Translations under genes and position numbers: made by a program | The notes under the pieces: model-generated | What the model was told of the DNA's origin: nothing | The model's input: the letters and a program-made list of their open reading frames with translations, nothing else | The model's database searches: none | Shown here: positions 51,410-58,499 of the stretch, in pieces | Layout: every line of letters begins with the position of its first letter | How positions within the stretch are numbered: the first letter of the stretch is position 1 | Source: a virus | IMG/VR virus record: IMGVR_UViG_3300027777_000004 | Span: 1-58,499 of that record | Reading direction: 5' to 3' (one strand) | DNA length: 58,499 nt

Positions 51410-52096
51410 ATGAGTGATCGCACATGCACCAACTGCGGGGATACCCGCCCGCTGACCAAGGAATTCTTCCGGTGGCGGGAGCGGGACGGCAAGGGTTTCT
51501 TTACCCCTGAGTGCCGCGTCTGTATTGCGGCCCAGAAGAAAGAAACCGTCCAGCGGATCAAGCAGCGGCGGCGCGATAGCCTCAAGAAGATTGAGGCGGC
51601 TGGCGTTGACTTGTATGTGCAGTCGGCCCAAGCAGGCGGCTCCAACATCCCGCACTCAGCCGAGGTGATTGAACGGGTCTTTCAGTATTTCGGCGGGGTG
51701 GGCGGGTTCTCGGCCATGCTGGTCAAGCAGTATTACGACAGCCCGCCCGGTAGCCCTGCCCGTAACAAGCTCCTAGAGACGCTGTGCCGCCTAGTCAGCA
51801 AGAACGTCGAACAGGGCGGGGCCAAGAAGCCCTTAACCCTATGGTCAGAGGAAGAGCTTGAGCTGGAGCTAACTGACCGTTTTCAGCAAGCAGTCGCCGC
51901 ATTCAAGGGAACCACCATCAATGTCCAAGGCACCGAAACGGCACCCCAAGCTATCGCCGCCGACTATCCCCACTCTGCCGACGATGACCAAGTTCGAGCG
52001 GGACTCCATCCGCGAACTGCAAAGCGAACTCCGCGAAAGAAAACTCGAAGCACTGAAGCTCTACCATCCCAACCAGAATCAAGCGGAGATTCATGA
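51410..52096 (+). CDS. Putative terminase small subunit with zinc finger
   Basis: A 228-residue protein. The N-terminus has CTNC and CRVC pairs (Cys6/9 and 35/38), a zinc-ribbon. The middle is helical (AEVIERVFQYFGGVGGF, then FSAMLVKQYYDSP), like small terminase helix-turn-helix regions, and the C-terminus is basic (RTAKRTPRKKTRS). It overlaps the large terminase by 176 bases. Position is the main argument. Confidence 0.6.
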   Translation: MSDRTCTNCGDTRPLTKEFFRWRERDGKGFFTPECRVCIAAQKKETVQRIKQRRRDSLKKIEAAGVDLYVQSAQAGGSNIPHSAEVIERVFQYFGGVGGFSAMLVKQYYDSPPGSPARNKLLETLCRLVSKNVEQGGAKKPLTLWSEEELELELTDRFQQAVAAFKGTTINVQGTETAPQAIAADYPHSADDDQVRAGLHPRTAKRTPRKKTRSTEALPSQPESSGDS

Positions 52097-53612
52097 GTGC
52101 AGGGCTAGCGAAGTCCTCGTCATTGGGGGCAATCGGTCAGGGAAATCCCTGTGTACGTTCGTTGAGGATGCACGCGCGGCGACCGGACAAGACCCCTTTA
52201 AGAAATACCCAGAAAAAGATGGGATTCTGGTGATCGTAGGGAAGGATTGGAAGCACATAGGCATGGTGGTGTACCCCATGCTGTTTAAATGGGGGGCTTT
52301 CAAGATCGTCAAGGATAAAGTCACTGGGGATTGGCGGTCCTTCGACCCAACCCGCGACGCCCGGGAGGACGCCCGCCCTTCGCCGCCGCTGATCCCCCCA
52401 AGGCTCATCAAGTCAGTTAGCTGGGTACACAAATCCGCTAACTATATCCAGATGGCCACTATGACAAATGGGTGGGTCATTCACTTCTTCTCTAGTGAAG
52501 GTGATCCCGTACAAGGCTTTCAAAGTGATCGTTGCCACATCGACGAGGACGTTTCAAATGAGCAGTGGGTTTCGGAGTTACAAGCCCGCATTATCGACCG
52601 CAAGGGGACGTTCGTTTGGTCGGCAATGCCCCATAGCGCGAATAATGCACTCCTAGGATTGAAGGAGCGGGCCGACGCTAGCGAACAGGCCCTCGGGGAT
52701 AAGTCCCATATCCGGCAGTTCAAGCTCAGGTTTTTAGATAATCCGCACTTGGATGCCGAAGAGAAGGCCAAGAGCATCGAACGCTGGGCCTCAGTGGGCG
52801 ACGACGTTCTCAGGATGCGGGCCGAGGGTGATTTCATCACCGACTCAGTGCTGTGCTACCCCAGCTTCGACATGCGGATACACGGCATGGATCGGTCGGA
52901 GCTACCCGATGGGCAAGTTCCCTACGATTGGTGCCGCTACGCCGTTATCGACCCGGGCCACGCCGTCACGGCGGTTTTGTTCGCTGCCGTACCTCCCAGC
53001 GGCAACTTCTGGCTGTTGTATGACCAGCTCTACCTGCGGCAGTCAAACGCCATGATCTTTGGGGAGCAGTTCGCCAAGAAAGCGCAGAACCAGCATTGGC
53101 ATGCGTTTATCATCGATGCTCATGGCGGTAGGTTGCGCGACATCGGCTCTGGCAGGCTCCCCGTCGAGCAATACACAGAACAGCTAGTCAAACGCAACAT
53201 CCGCAGCCAGACAACCGGGGCGAGCTTCCTGTCGGGGTGCGATGATATTCCCGCCCGCACGGAATCTACCCGAATGGCCCTGCATATAAGGCCCGAGGGC
53301 ACTCCGATCCTGCGGGTGTTGCGCGACTCCTGCCCCGATTTGGAGCGGGAAATCAAGCGATACCGCAAGCTCGTCAATTACGTTAGCGGCACGGCCATTG
53401 TCACAGACCGGCCTAATACTAGGGGCGAAGTCCACTTGTGCCAGACACTTGAATACCTCTGTGCCTATCGGCCTAGGTATCACCAGCCGCCGTCCCGGTC
53501 TACAGAGCCAGAGCCGTGGTGGGTCAAGTGGCGTGAGAACAGAAAAAAGCGGCTGGGGGAGTCGGGGGGTAGCTATGTATATTTAGGCCCAACACGAAGG
53601 GAGAACCAGTAA
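51921..53612 (+). CDS. terL: Terminase large subunit
   Basis: A 563-residue protein. ATPase: Walker A GGNRSGKS (about 69-76), Walker B CHIDED with Asp208-Glu209. Nuclease: metal-binding Asp344 in YAVIDPGHAVTAV and Asp399 in FIIDAHGG; a third acidic residue lies further on. These motifs mark the packaging motor that cuts and loads phage DNA. ATG at 51921 has AAGGGA upstream; ATG 51984 is an alternative. Confidence 0.95.
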   Translation: MSKAPKRHPKLSPPTIPTLPTMTKFERDSIRELQSELRERKLEALKLYHPNQNQAEIHECRASEVLVIGGNRSGKSLCTFVEDARAATGQDPFKKYPEKDGILVIVGKDWKHIGMVVYPMLFKWGAFKIVKDKVTGDWRSFDPTRDAREDARPSPPLIPPRLIKSVSWVHKSANYIQMATMTNGWVIHFFSSEGDPVQGFQSDRCHIDEDVSNEQWVSELQARIIDRKGTFVWSAMPHSANNALLGLKERADASEQALGDKSHIRQFKLRFLDNPHLDAEEKAKSIERWASVGDDVLRMRAEGDFITDSVLCYPSFDMRIHGMDRSELPDGQVPYDWCRYAVIDPGHAVTAVLFAAVPPSGNFWLLYDQLYLRQSNAMIFGEQFAKKAQNQHWHAFIIDAHGGRLRDIGSGRLPVEQYTEQLVKRNIRSQTTGASFLSGCDDIPARTESTRMALHIRPEGTPILRVLRDSCPDLEREIKRYRKLVNYVSGTAIVTDRPNTRGEVHLCQTLEYLCAYRPRYHQPPSRSTEPEPWWVKWRENRKKRLGESGGSYVYLGPTRRENQ

Positions 53613-53613
53613 T

Positions 53614-53946
53614 ATGTCAAACGAATCTGAAGAAGTTAGCTGGCGTATGCCGCAGCCCAGCATCGGGGACGCGGTGCTATTTGCACCAGATTACAACAGC
53701 ATGAACCGGCCCATACTGGGTCTTATCGTCAGCCCCCCGGGTGATAGTGCTGTGACTCTGGCGGTATTGTCACCTAACGGCATGATGATCCGGTCGGGGG
53801 TCAAGCACATTGATGACCCGGGCTGGAAGCAGGACAACTTCTGGAATGACCTCGGGGTGTGGGATTTCGCCCCCGTCACCAAGTCTATTCGGGCACTCAT
53901 GGAAAGAGAGAAGGTGAGAAATGGTCGAGAAACTGGAGCCAAGTAG
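53614..53946 (+). CDS. Hypothetical protein between terminase and portal
   Basis: A 110-residue protein with GGGAGAA before ATG. Compact beta-rich body (GDAVLFAPDYNSMNRPILGL, AVTLAVLSPNGMM) resembling an SH3-like barrel, then a basic helix. It overlaps the portal start by 26 bases. Function unknown, perhaps a head-neck accessory. Confidence 0.55.
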   Translation: MSNESEEVSWRMPQPSIGDAVLFAPDYNSMNRPILGLIVSPPGDSAVTLAVLSPNGMMIRSGVKHIDDPGWKQDNFWNDLGVWDFAPVTKSIRALMEREKVRNGRETGAK

Positions 53947-55972
53947 TCCGCTGCGGCAGATCACCAGCACTTGGGTAGACAAGCTCAAGGCGGCGATGGA
54001 CTACAAGAAACCGTTCTCAGAGGACGCCAAAGAAGCGGGCATGTTCTTTGACGGCGACCACAACTGGATGTGGAAGGACTCCTACAGTCGTGGCGAACGC
54101 GGCTACAACTCCAGCATCGCCCCGCCTTCTTTCCGCATGCAGTTGAATAAGGTGTTCGAGCTGGTGGAGATTTTCGGGGCAGTCATTTACCACCGCAATC
54201 CGGTGCGTACTGTGACAGTCATGGAGCATCCGAACCTCCCGCCCGATGCGTTTGGTATCGACCCCACGCAGCCGATGGACCCCAACGCTCTCACGCCCGA
54301 GCAGCAGCAGCTACTTGGCATGGCGCAAGAGCAGCAGTCGGCCCAGAAGAAAAGGGCCATCGCGTCCCAGCTACTCAATGCGTATTTGAACTGGACGCCC
54401 CAAGAGTTGGACTTGAAGCGGCAGGCCAAGAAGGTGGTCAACGAAGCCCTCATCAAGGGCATGGGGGTGTTTTGGACAGAGTTAGTCACCCTGCCCACCT
54501 CGGGCGACGATCAAGAACGACCGCTTCGTATGGTGGGCAGCTACTACGATACGGTCGATAACCTGTTGATTGACCCCGACTTCGACAACATGGATGACAT
54601 GCTGTGGTGCGCTCGCAAGTGCGTCAAGCCGTTGCTCGAAGTCGCAGAGACATACGGCATCCCGCCCGATGAGCTGCGAAAACACCTAGAGGACAGCAAG
54701 AGCCGGTTGTCCAAAGAGCCCAAGAACACGAAGAAGAAGCAGACCAATGAGCTTCTGACCTACTACAAAATCTGGTCGAAGACCGGCATCGGGGACCGCT
54801 TCAAGGACAGCCCGAAAGAGAACCGGGGTGTGTTCGACAACCTGGGCCCCCATGTCTATCTGATTGTCTGTGAAGGTATCCCGTATCCGCTCAATCTGCC
54901 GCCCGAAGTGATGCAGGAGCCCGTAGACGAGCAACTCGGGTTTCCTCAGTCCATCGTCACCCGTACTGCATGGCCGGTGCCGTACTACGCCGATACGCAG
55001 GGCTGGCCCTTCACGCCTCTCTACTTCCATCCCAAGCCCGGGTATGCGTGGCCCATCAGCCATATCCGTCCGGGGATCGGGGAGTTGCGGCTGTTGAATT
55101 GGGCAATGAGTTTCTTGGCCACCCGTATCGCAACGTCCTGCGAAACAATGGTGGCGGTGCAGAAGGCAGCAGACCAGACGCTCAAAGACCAGATTCTCGC
55201 CCCGAGTGAGGGTGGTTTCAAGATTGTTGAACTGTCCGAATTGGTGGGCAGACGCATCGAAGATGTCATGTCAGTGTTCCAGTTCCCGCAGGTTACGCGG
55301 GACTTATATGACATTATCCAGAGCGTCGGGGAGATGTTCGCCCAACGCACCGGTTTGTCGGAGTTGGTCTATGGTTACACCCGTAACCAATTTCGTAGTG
55401 CAGCAGAGGCGAACATCAAGCAGGAGAACATCAGTGTTCGGCCTGACTCCATGGCGAACGACCTCGAAGACGCCATGAGTCTTCTGGCTCGCCGGGAGAG
55501 CCTCGCCGCCCGCTGGCTACTTGAGCCCCAAGACATCACCCCGGTGCTTGGCCCGCTGGGGGCACTGGCGTGGAGCCAGAACGTCTCGTCTCAGAGCCTT
55601 GTGGCACTGACTAGGGACTTCCTATACCGCGTTGAGGCTGGCAGTGCCCGCAAGCCCAACAAGGCCACCAAGGTCGAACAGATGCAGCTATCTGTGCAGA
55701 CGTTGGGGCCGATCCTGTCGGGGCTAGTTGGGTCTGGAATCGTTGGGCCATTCAATGCCCTAATCCGAGATTGGGCCGAGAGCCTCGACATCAATGCCGA
55801 GCCGTATCTTGTGCCCGAACCGCAACCCCCTGCCGCTGCGCCGCCGCCGTCCTCCCCTTCGGTTGAGCAGGCTGCGGCTGCGGGGGGCGATCCTGCCATG
55901 CCCAGCGAATTACCGCCCGACCCGGGGCCACCACCGCAAGTCCCGCCCGAGCTTGATCCCGCAGCGGCGTGA
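53921..55972 (+). CDS. Portal protein
   Basis: A 683-residue protein, the usual size for podovirus portals. Features: an N-terminal helical region, a Gln-rich stretch (TPEQQQLLGMAQEQQSAQKK), a core with RITNEXX-like helices (QSVGEMFAQRTGLSEL near 468, then EANIKQENISVRPDSMANDL) and a Pro/Ala-rich C-terminal tail after about 630. It forms the DNA vertex ring beside terminase. GAGAAGGTGAGAA lies before ATG. Confidence 0.85.
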   Translation: MVEKLEPSSPLRQITSTWVDKLKAAMDYKKPFSEDAKEAGMFFDGDHNWMWKDSYSRGERGYNSSIAPPSFRMQLNKVFELVEIFGAVIYHRNPVRTVTVMEHPNLPPDAFGIDPTQPMDPNALTPEQQQLLGMAQEQQSAQKKRAIASQLLNAYLNWTPQELDLKRQAKKVVNEALIKGMGVFWTELVTLPTSGDDQERPLRMVGSYYDTVDNLLIDPDFDNMDDMLWCARKCVKPLLEVAETYGIPPDELRKHLEDSKSRLSKEPKNTKKKQTNELLTYYKIWSKTGIGDRFKDSPKENRGVFDNLGPHVYLIVCEGIPYPLNLPPEVMQEPVDEQLGFPQSIVTRTAWPVPYYADTQGWPFTPLYFHPKPGYAWPISHIRPGIGELRLLNWAMSFLATRIATSCETMVAVQKAADQTLKDQILAPSEGGFKIVELSELVGRRIEDVMSVFQFPQVTRDLYDIIQSVGEMFAQRTGLSELVYGYTRNQFRSAAEANIKQENISVRPDSMANDLEDAMSLLARRESLAARWLLEPQDITPVLGPLGALAWSQNVSSQSLVALTRDFLYRVEAGSARKPNKATKVEQMQLSVQTLGPILSGLVGSGIVGPFNALIRDWAESLDINAEPYLVPEPQPPAAAPPPSSPSVEQAAAAGGDPAMPSELPPDPGPPPQVPPELDPAAA

Positions 55973-56523
55973 GCAAACACAGGAAACAAAATAAACGGCG
56001 ACACAACCTTTGGGCTAGGTATCGACTGACACCCGAAGCCCATGCCGAGCTTGTGCGTCGAGCGAATGGACGGTGTGAAATCTGCGGTGCCCCCGGTAAC
56101 TGCGTTGACCATTGTCATGAGAGCAGGCAGGTGCGGGGCTGGCTGTGCAAGTCTTGCAACTGTGCGTTGGCCCGGTTTGGCGACACCATCGGCGGGTTAC
56201 TCAAAGCCCTTAAATACCTAAAGAAACATGATCGAAATACCCGCAGCAGTGCTAAGAGCAGGGCCCGAAGTCGTGCAGTTCTACGTGAAATTACTATCAC
56301 GGGGAGAAACACAGCTATGGGCCGAGATGTGCGCCCTCCAGCAGCCTCCGGGCCTCAAGGGGACAGACCGCTCCTACATGCAGGGCCGTCTAAACAACCA
56401 GCAGTTGGACAACATGGCCCCAGTGCAGGCCCAGAGCCTTCTTGCTCAAGCCCGCCGAGCCGGGATCAGCACCAGCGGGAAATACTACGCCGGGGGGCTG
56501 GCAGACAAGCGGGGGGCCGCTGA
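55969..56523 (+). CDS. Endonuclease VII-like HNH nuclease
   Basis: GTG start in a GTGA overlap with the portal gene. Residues 30-87 match recombination endonuclease VII (T4 gp49-like): CEIC (36-39), CVDHCHESRQVRGWLC with catalytic DHxH (47-50), a second Cys pair (60, 63), CNCALARFGD, and LLKALKYLKKH. It should cut branched DNA during packaging or act as a homing nuclease. The C-terminal 95 residues overlap the next gene in another frame and look unlike a folded domain. Confidence 0.8.
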   Translation: MSKHRKQNKRRHNLWARYRLTPEAHAELVRRANGRCEICGAPGNCVDHCHESRQVRGWLCKSCNCALARFGDTIGGLLKALKYLKKHDRNTRSSAKSRARSRAVLREITITGRNTAMGRDVRPPAASGPQGDRPLLHAGPSKQPAVGQHGPSAGPEPSCSSPPSRDQHQREILRRGAGRQAGGR

Positions 56524-56758
56524 TCCGGCGGCGTGGGTGGACTCTGTGGCCGATGTGAAGAAGGTTGCTGAGATGCGCAATCTGACAGTGTCGGGGGCAG
56601 TCGAGCATGAAGGACGCCCCCAGCCCCGCCCGCATGTCGCACTAAGTGAGCGGGCTACTCGACAAATGATGCAGCGGGAGCGGGCCAATCATCCAAATAT
56701 GAAGGTAGGCGAGCTGCGCGAGCTTGTCGTTGCCAAGTATGGCCGCAAGAAAAAGTAG
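56228..56758 (+). CDS. Conserved phage virion-region protein
   Basis: A 176-residue protein. QQPPGLKGTDRSYMQGRLNN, AQARRAGISTSGKYYAGGLA, DKRGAADPAAWVDSVADVKK, then a C-terminal basic end match a widespread phage pattern (PG.KGTDR..M.G...., AGI...GK.Y.GGLAD.RG..DP.AWVDS..DVK.VA). Its function is unknown to me. Its start is 6 bases after the Endo VII-like domain, so its first 296 bases overlap that frame. Confidence 0.7.
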   Translation: MIEIPAAVLRAGPEVVQFYVKLLSRGETQLWAEMCALQQPPGLKGTDRSYMQGRLNNQQLDNMAPVQAQSLLAQARRAGISTSGKYYAGGLADKRGAADPAAWVDSVADVKKVAEMRNLTVSGAVEHEGRPQPRPHVALSERATRQMMQRERANHPNMKVGELRELVVAKYGRKKK

Positions 56759-56767
56759 GCATTTGCC

Positions 56768-57901
56768 ATGTGGACAGCCCAAGATGTCGTTGATTACCTC
56801 CTGACCACCACTGGTGGCGGTGCCCAAGACGGCGAGCATCGGGCCATCCGGCAGGCCGCTATCCATGGTATTCGGGATGTGTTGCAGTGCCGGGAGTGGC
56901 TCTGGCACACCAAGACGGGCTGGCTCCAGACCTATTTCCTTACCACCACGGCCACATTCACAGCAGGCAACAAGACGATTACGGTCGCTAGCTCTGCTGG
57001 ATTCGTGGCAGGGCGGGTTCTAGCGTTTCAGCCCGGGTACTGGAACGTCACGCCTCGCGTAGTGTCGGTGGTTGATGCCACGACCATCACAGTAGACGCC
57101 GCCCCCGTAGCCAACGGGACAGGTGTCACAGTGCAGGCTCAGACGTTCTACGATCTGCCCTACAACCTGCGCAGCATCGACTCCCTCATCAGCGACACGG
57201 CTGGCATGCTGCACTGCTACATCACGCCGCAGCAGTGGCTCCAGCTTCAAGTCAACACCAAGGGTTCCTCGGAGCCCTATTACTACACCATCATGCGAAG
57301 CGACACCGATCCAGACAACTGGCAGGTGCGGTTCGTAGGCGTCCCGGCCAACGGCACCATACTCCACTACACATTTAGATATACGCCGCAGCCCATGAAA
57401 TACATGGGGTTCGAGGGCATCTGCCGCCAAGGGACGGTGACAACGACGGGAACCTCTACTGTCACGGGTACGGGAACAGCATTTCCTACGGACTTTGCCG
57501 GGGCCGTCATCCGCTTTGGCAGTGCCTCTAGCCCCGCCGACTCTATCGGCTCGACGACGCCATACGCATACGAACAGAAGATTGTCACCGTTACTAACGG
57601 TACGAGTTTGACTATGGCGGCTACCGTCCCGGCCCTCACCGGAGTTAAGTATTCCGTCAGCGACTTGATCGACGCTAGCCCCACTATGTATACGGCCATC
57701 CTGTCGAGCGCGGAGATGTGGTACGCCCGCATCACCGGCAAATCAGCCGCCGATGCTATCGCTCTATACAACAAGGATTTGCGGCGGGCCCTCGAAGATG
57801 ACGTTGTCTCGCCGCTGTCGGGCAGGCCGCGAGGCTTTGCCTATCCTACGCCCAGAAGCATGGGCTACCGTTCCGCACTTCTCAATGATATTGGCGGGTG
57901 A
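56768..57901 (+). CDS. Tail tubular/gatekeeper protein A-like (head-tail adaptor)
   Basis: A 377-residue protein. The N-terminus TAQDVVDYLLTTTGGGAQDG and REWLWHTKTGW, with a later run FYDLPYNLRSIDSLI, matches the pattern of podovirus tail tubular protein A/adaptor proteins, which have an early helical part and a beta domain. Two beta insertions (TATFTAGNKTITVASSAGFV; GTSTVTGTGTAFPTDFAGAV) resemble adhesin-like loops. It lies directly before the nozzle gene, as A and B do in other podoviruses. Confidence 0.7.
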   Translation: MWTAQDVVDYLLTTTGGGAQDGEHRAIRQAAIHGIRDVLQCREWLWHTKTGWLQTYFLTTTATFTAGNKTITVASSAGFVAGRVLAFQPGYWNVTPRVVSVVDATTITVDAAPVANGTGVTVQAQTFYDLPYNLRSIDSLISDTAGMLHCYITPQQWLQLQVNTKGSSEPYYYTIMRSDTDPDNWQVRFVGVPANGTILHYTFRYTPQPMKYMGFEGICRQGTVTTTGTSTVTGTGTAFPTDFAGAVIRFGSASSPADSIGSTTPYAYEQKIVTVTNGTSLTMAATVPALTGVKYSVSDLIDASPTMYTAILSSAEMWYARITGKSAADAIALYNKDLRRALEDDVVSPLSGRPRGFAYPTPRSMGYRSALLNDIGG

Positions 57902-57903
57902 TA

Positions 57904-58499
57904 ATGCGACATAATGAATGGAAGGGGCTCATCACGGCGGCTAGCCCGTATGTCCTGCCCTCGGGTGTCACTGCCGAACAGTGGAACCTCCAATGCCGCA
58001 AGGCGGGCCAACTCACTAGCCGCCCCGGCTTGGGCGAAGTGGTGGTCGATGTCGCCACCGACGCGCCGATCTATTCCATCTTTCGGCTCACCTACGGCTC
58101 GGGCAAGCAGGAAAATCTGATTGTCTGGCGAAACGGTACGAGTGGCACGTACACACTCGACCTATTCACGCCCGACGCCACCTATACCAACTCGGAGTGG
58201 AGCTACACGACGCTCGCAGCGTTGACGGCCCTACCGGCAAGCAGGCCGTCCATCACCCAAGACCGAAATGGGTACATCTACGCATTCTTCGGGCACGGCA
58301 ATGCACCCGTCATGTATCGCCCTGGCGTTGATGCCGCAGCCAGCCCGATAGGACTCGCAGCCCCCACCGTCGCTCCCTCTGTCACGCCCTCGGGAAACGG
58401 GTACTTCATCGAAAGGGTAGACGTTCTCTCGGGAGGCGGGAGCTACTGGAAAAGCCCGACGTTAGTTGTGTCGGGCGGCAGTCCATTGAAGTCTGCCCA
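57904..58499 (+). CDS. Tail nozzle-like protein, 5' part (continues at position 1)
   Basis: ATG at 57904 (after GGCGGGTGATA, weak SD) opens a frame that runs off the window and continues in frame at position 2 on closing the circle (1605 residues in all). The first 165 residues (MRHNEWKGLITAASPYVLPS, then SIFRLTYGSGK and ENLIVWRNGT) look like the start of a beta-propeller nozzle protein. The first GxGY-type repeat begins at VDVLSGGGSYW, within the 99-base overlap. Confidence 0.8.
   Translation, partial: MRHNEWKGLITAASPYVLPSGVTAEQWNLQCRKAGQLTSRPGLGEVVVDVATDAPIYSIFRLTYGSGKQENLIVWRNGTSGTYTLDLFTPDATYTNSEWSYTTLAALTALPASRPSITQDRNGYIYAFFGHGNAPVMYRPGVDAAASPIGLAAPTVAPSVTPSGNGYFIERVDVLSGGGSYWKSPTLVVSGGSPLKSA
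58401..58499. repeat. Terminal direct repeat, right copy
   Basis: Identical to bases 1..99. See the left copy. Removing one copy gives a 58,400-base circle. Confidence 0.95.

Noticed and set aside
1-58499. A named host phylum, for example Planctomycetota
   Set aside because: GC-rich codon use and the tRNA-Gly fragment fit several groups; nothing in the sequence fixes the host.

Overview
The window is the complete genome of a tailed double-stranded DNA phage, most likely a temperate podovirus. The first 99 bases recur exactly as the last 99, so the contig closes into a circle of 58,400 unique bases and the cut falls inside one tail gene (57904 to the end, then 1..4321). The morphology call rests on the virion genes: large terminase, a portal of podovirus size, a tubular/gatekeeper protein, a nozzle-like protein, several ejection-type proteins, and no tape measure, tail sheath or major tail tube. 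The DNA is GC-rich. The host cannot be named, except that it should carry a tRNA-Gly(CCC), because the 3' half of such a tRNA lies beside the integrase and is the probable attP.

Two large transcription units diverge from about 42.7-43.05 kb and meet at about 31.6 kb. The rightward unit runs from 43.05 kb through the contig ends to 31.6 kb. In order it holds small accessory genes and a tRNA-Thr (43.0-46.6 kb); scaffold, capsid and decoration proteins (46.6-51.3 kb); terminase, portal and an endonuclease VII-like nuclease (51.4-56.5 kb); the tail tube and nozzle (56.2 kb to 4.3 kb); a long block of unassigned virion, fibre and ejection proteins (4.3-20.0 kb); recombination and repair genes, namely a PD-(D/E)XK exonuclease, an SF2 helicase and a Holliday-junction-type nuclease (21.1-27.9 kb); a lysis cassette with an apparent papain-fold enzyme (28.9-31.1 kb); and a sigma-like factor (31.1-31.6 kb). 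A tyrosine integrase is inserted leftward at 20.0-21.0 kb.

The leftward unit (42.7 down to 31.6 kb) holds many small overlapping genes, two DNA-binding regulators, a MoxR-type AAA+ ATPase with a VWA/metallopeptidase-like partner, a very acidic protein and, last, a serine recombinase. No DNA polymerase, primase or RNA polymerase is recognisable, so replication and transcription must rely on the host, perhaps redirected by the phage sigma factor.

The most unusual feature is a G-rich element, core GTGGGGGCGAGGGGTTTT, present six times around the divergent region and always oriented with the downstream gene. In most copies it is followed by a hairpin and then the start codon; two of these hairpins look like intrinsic terminators. 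It may be a promoter for the phage sigma factor or an RNA attenuation/antitermination element. Other points of interest are the half-tRNA attP, a reading frame that runs through attP, a tRNA embedded in an open reading frame, a tRNA-like element, and the MoxR/VWA module.
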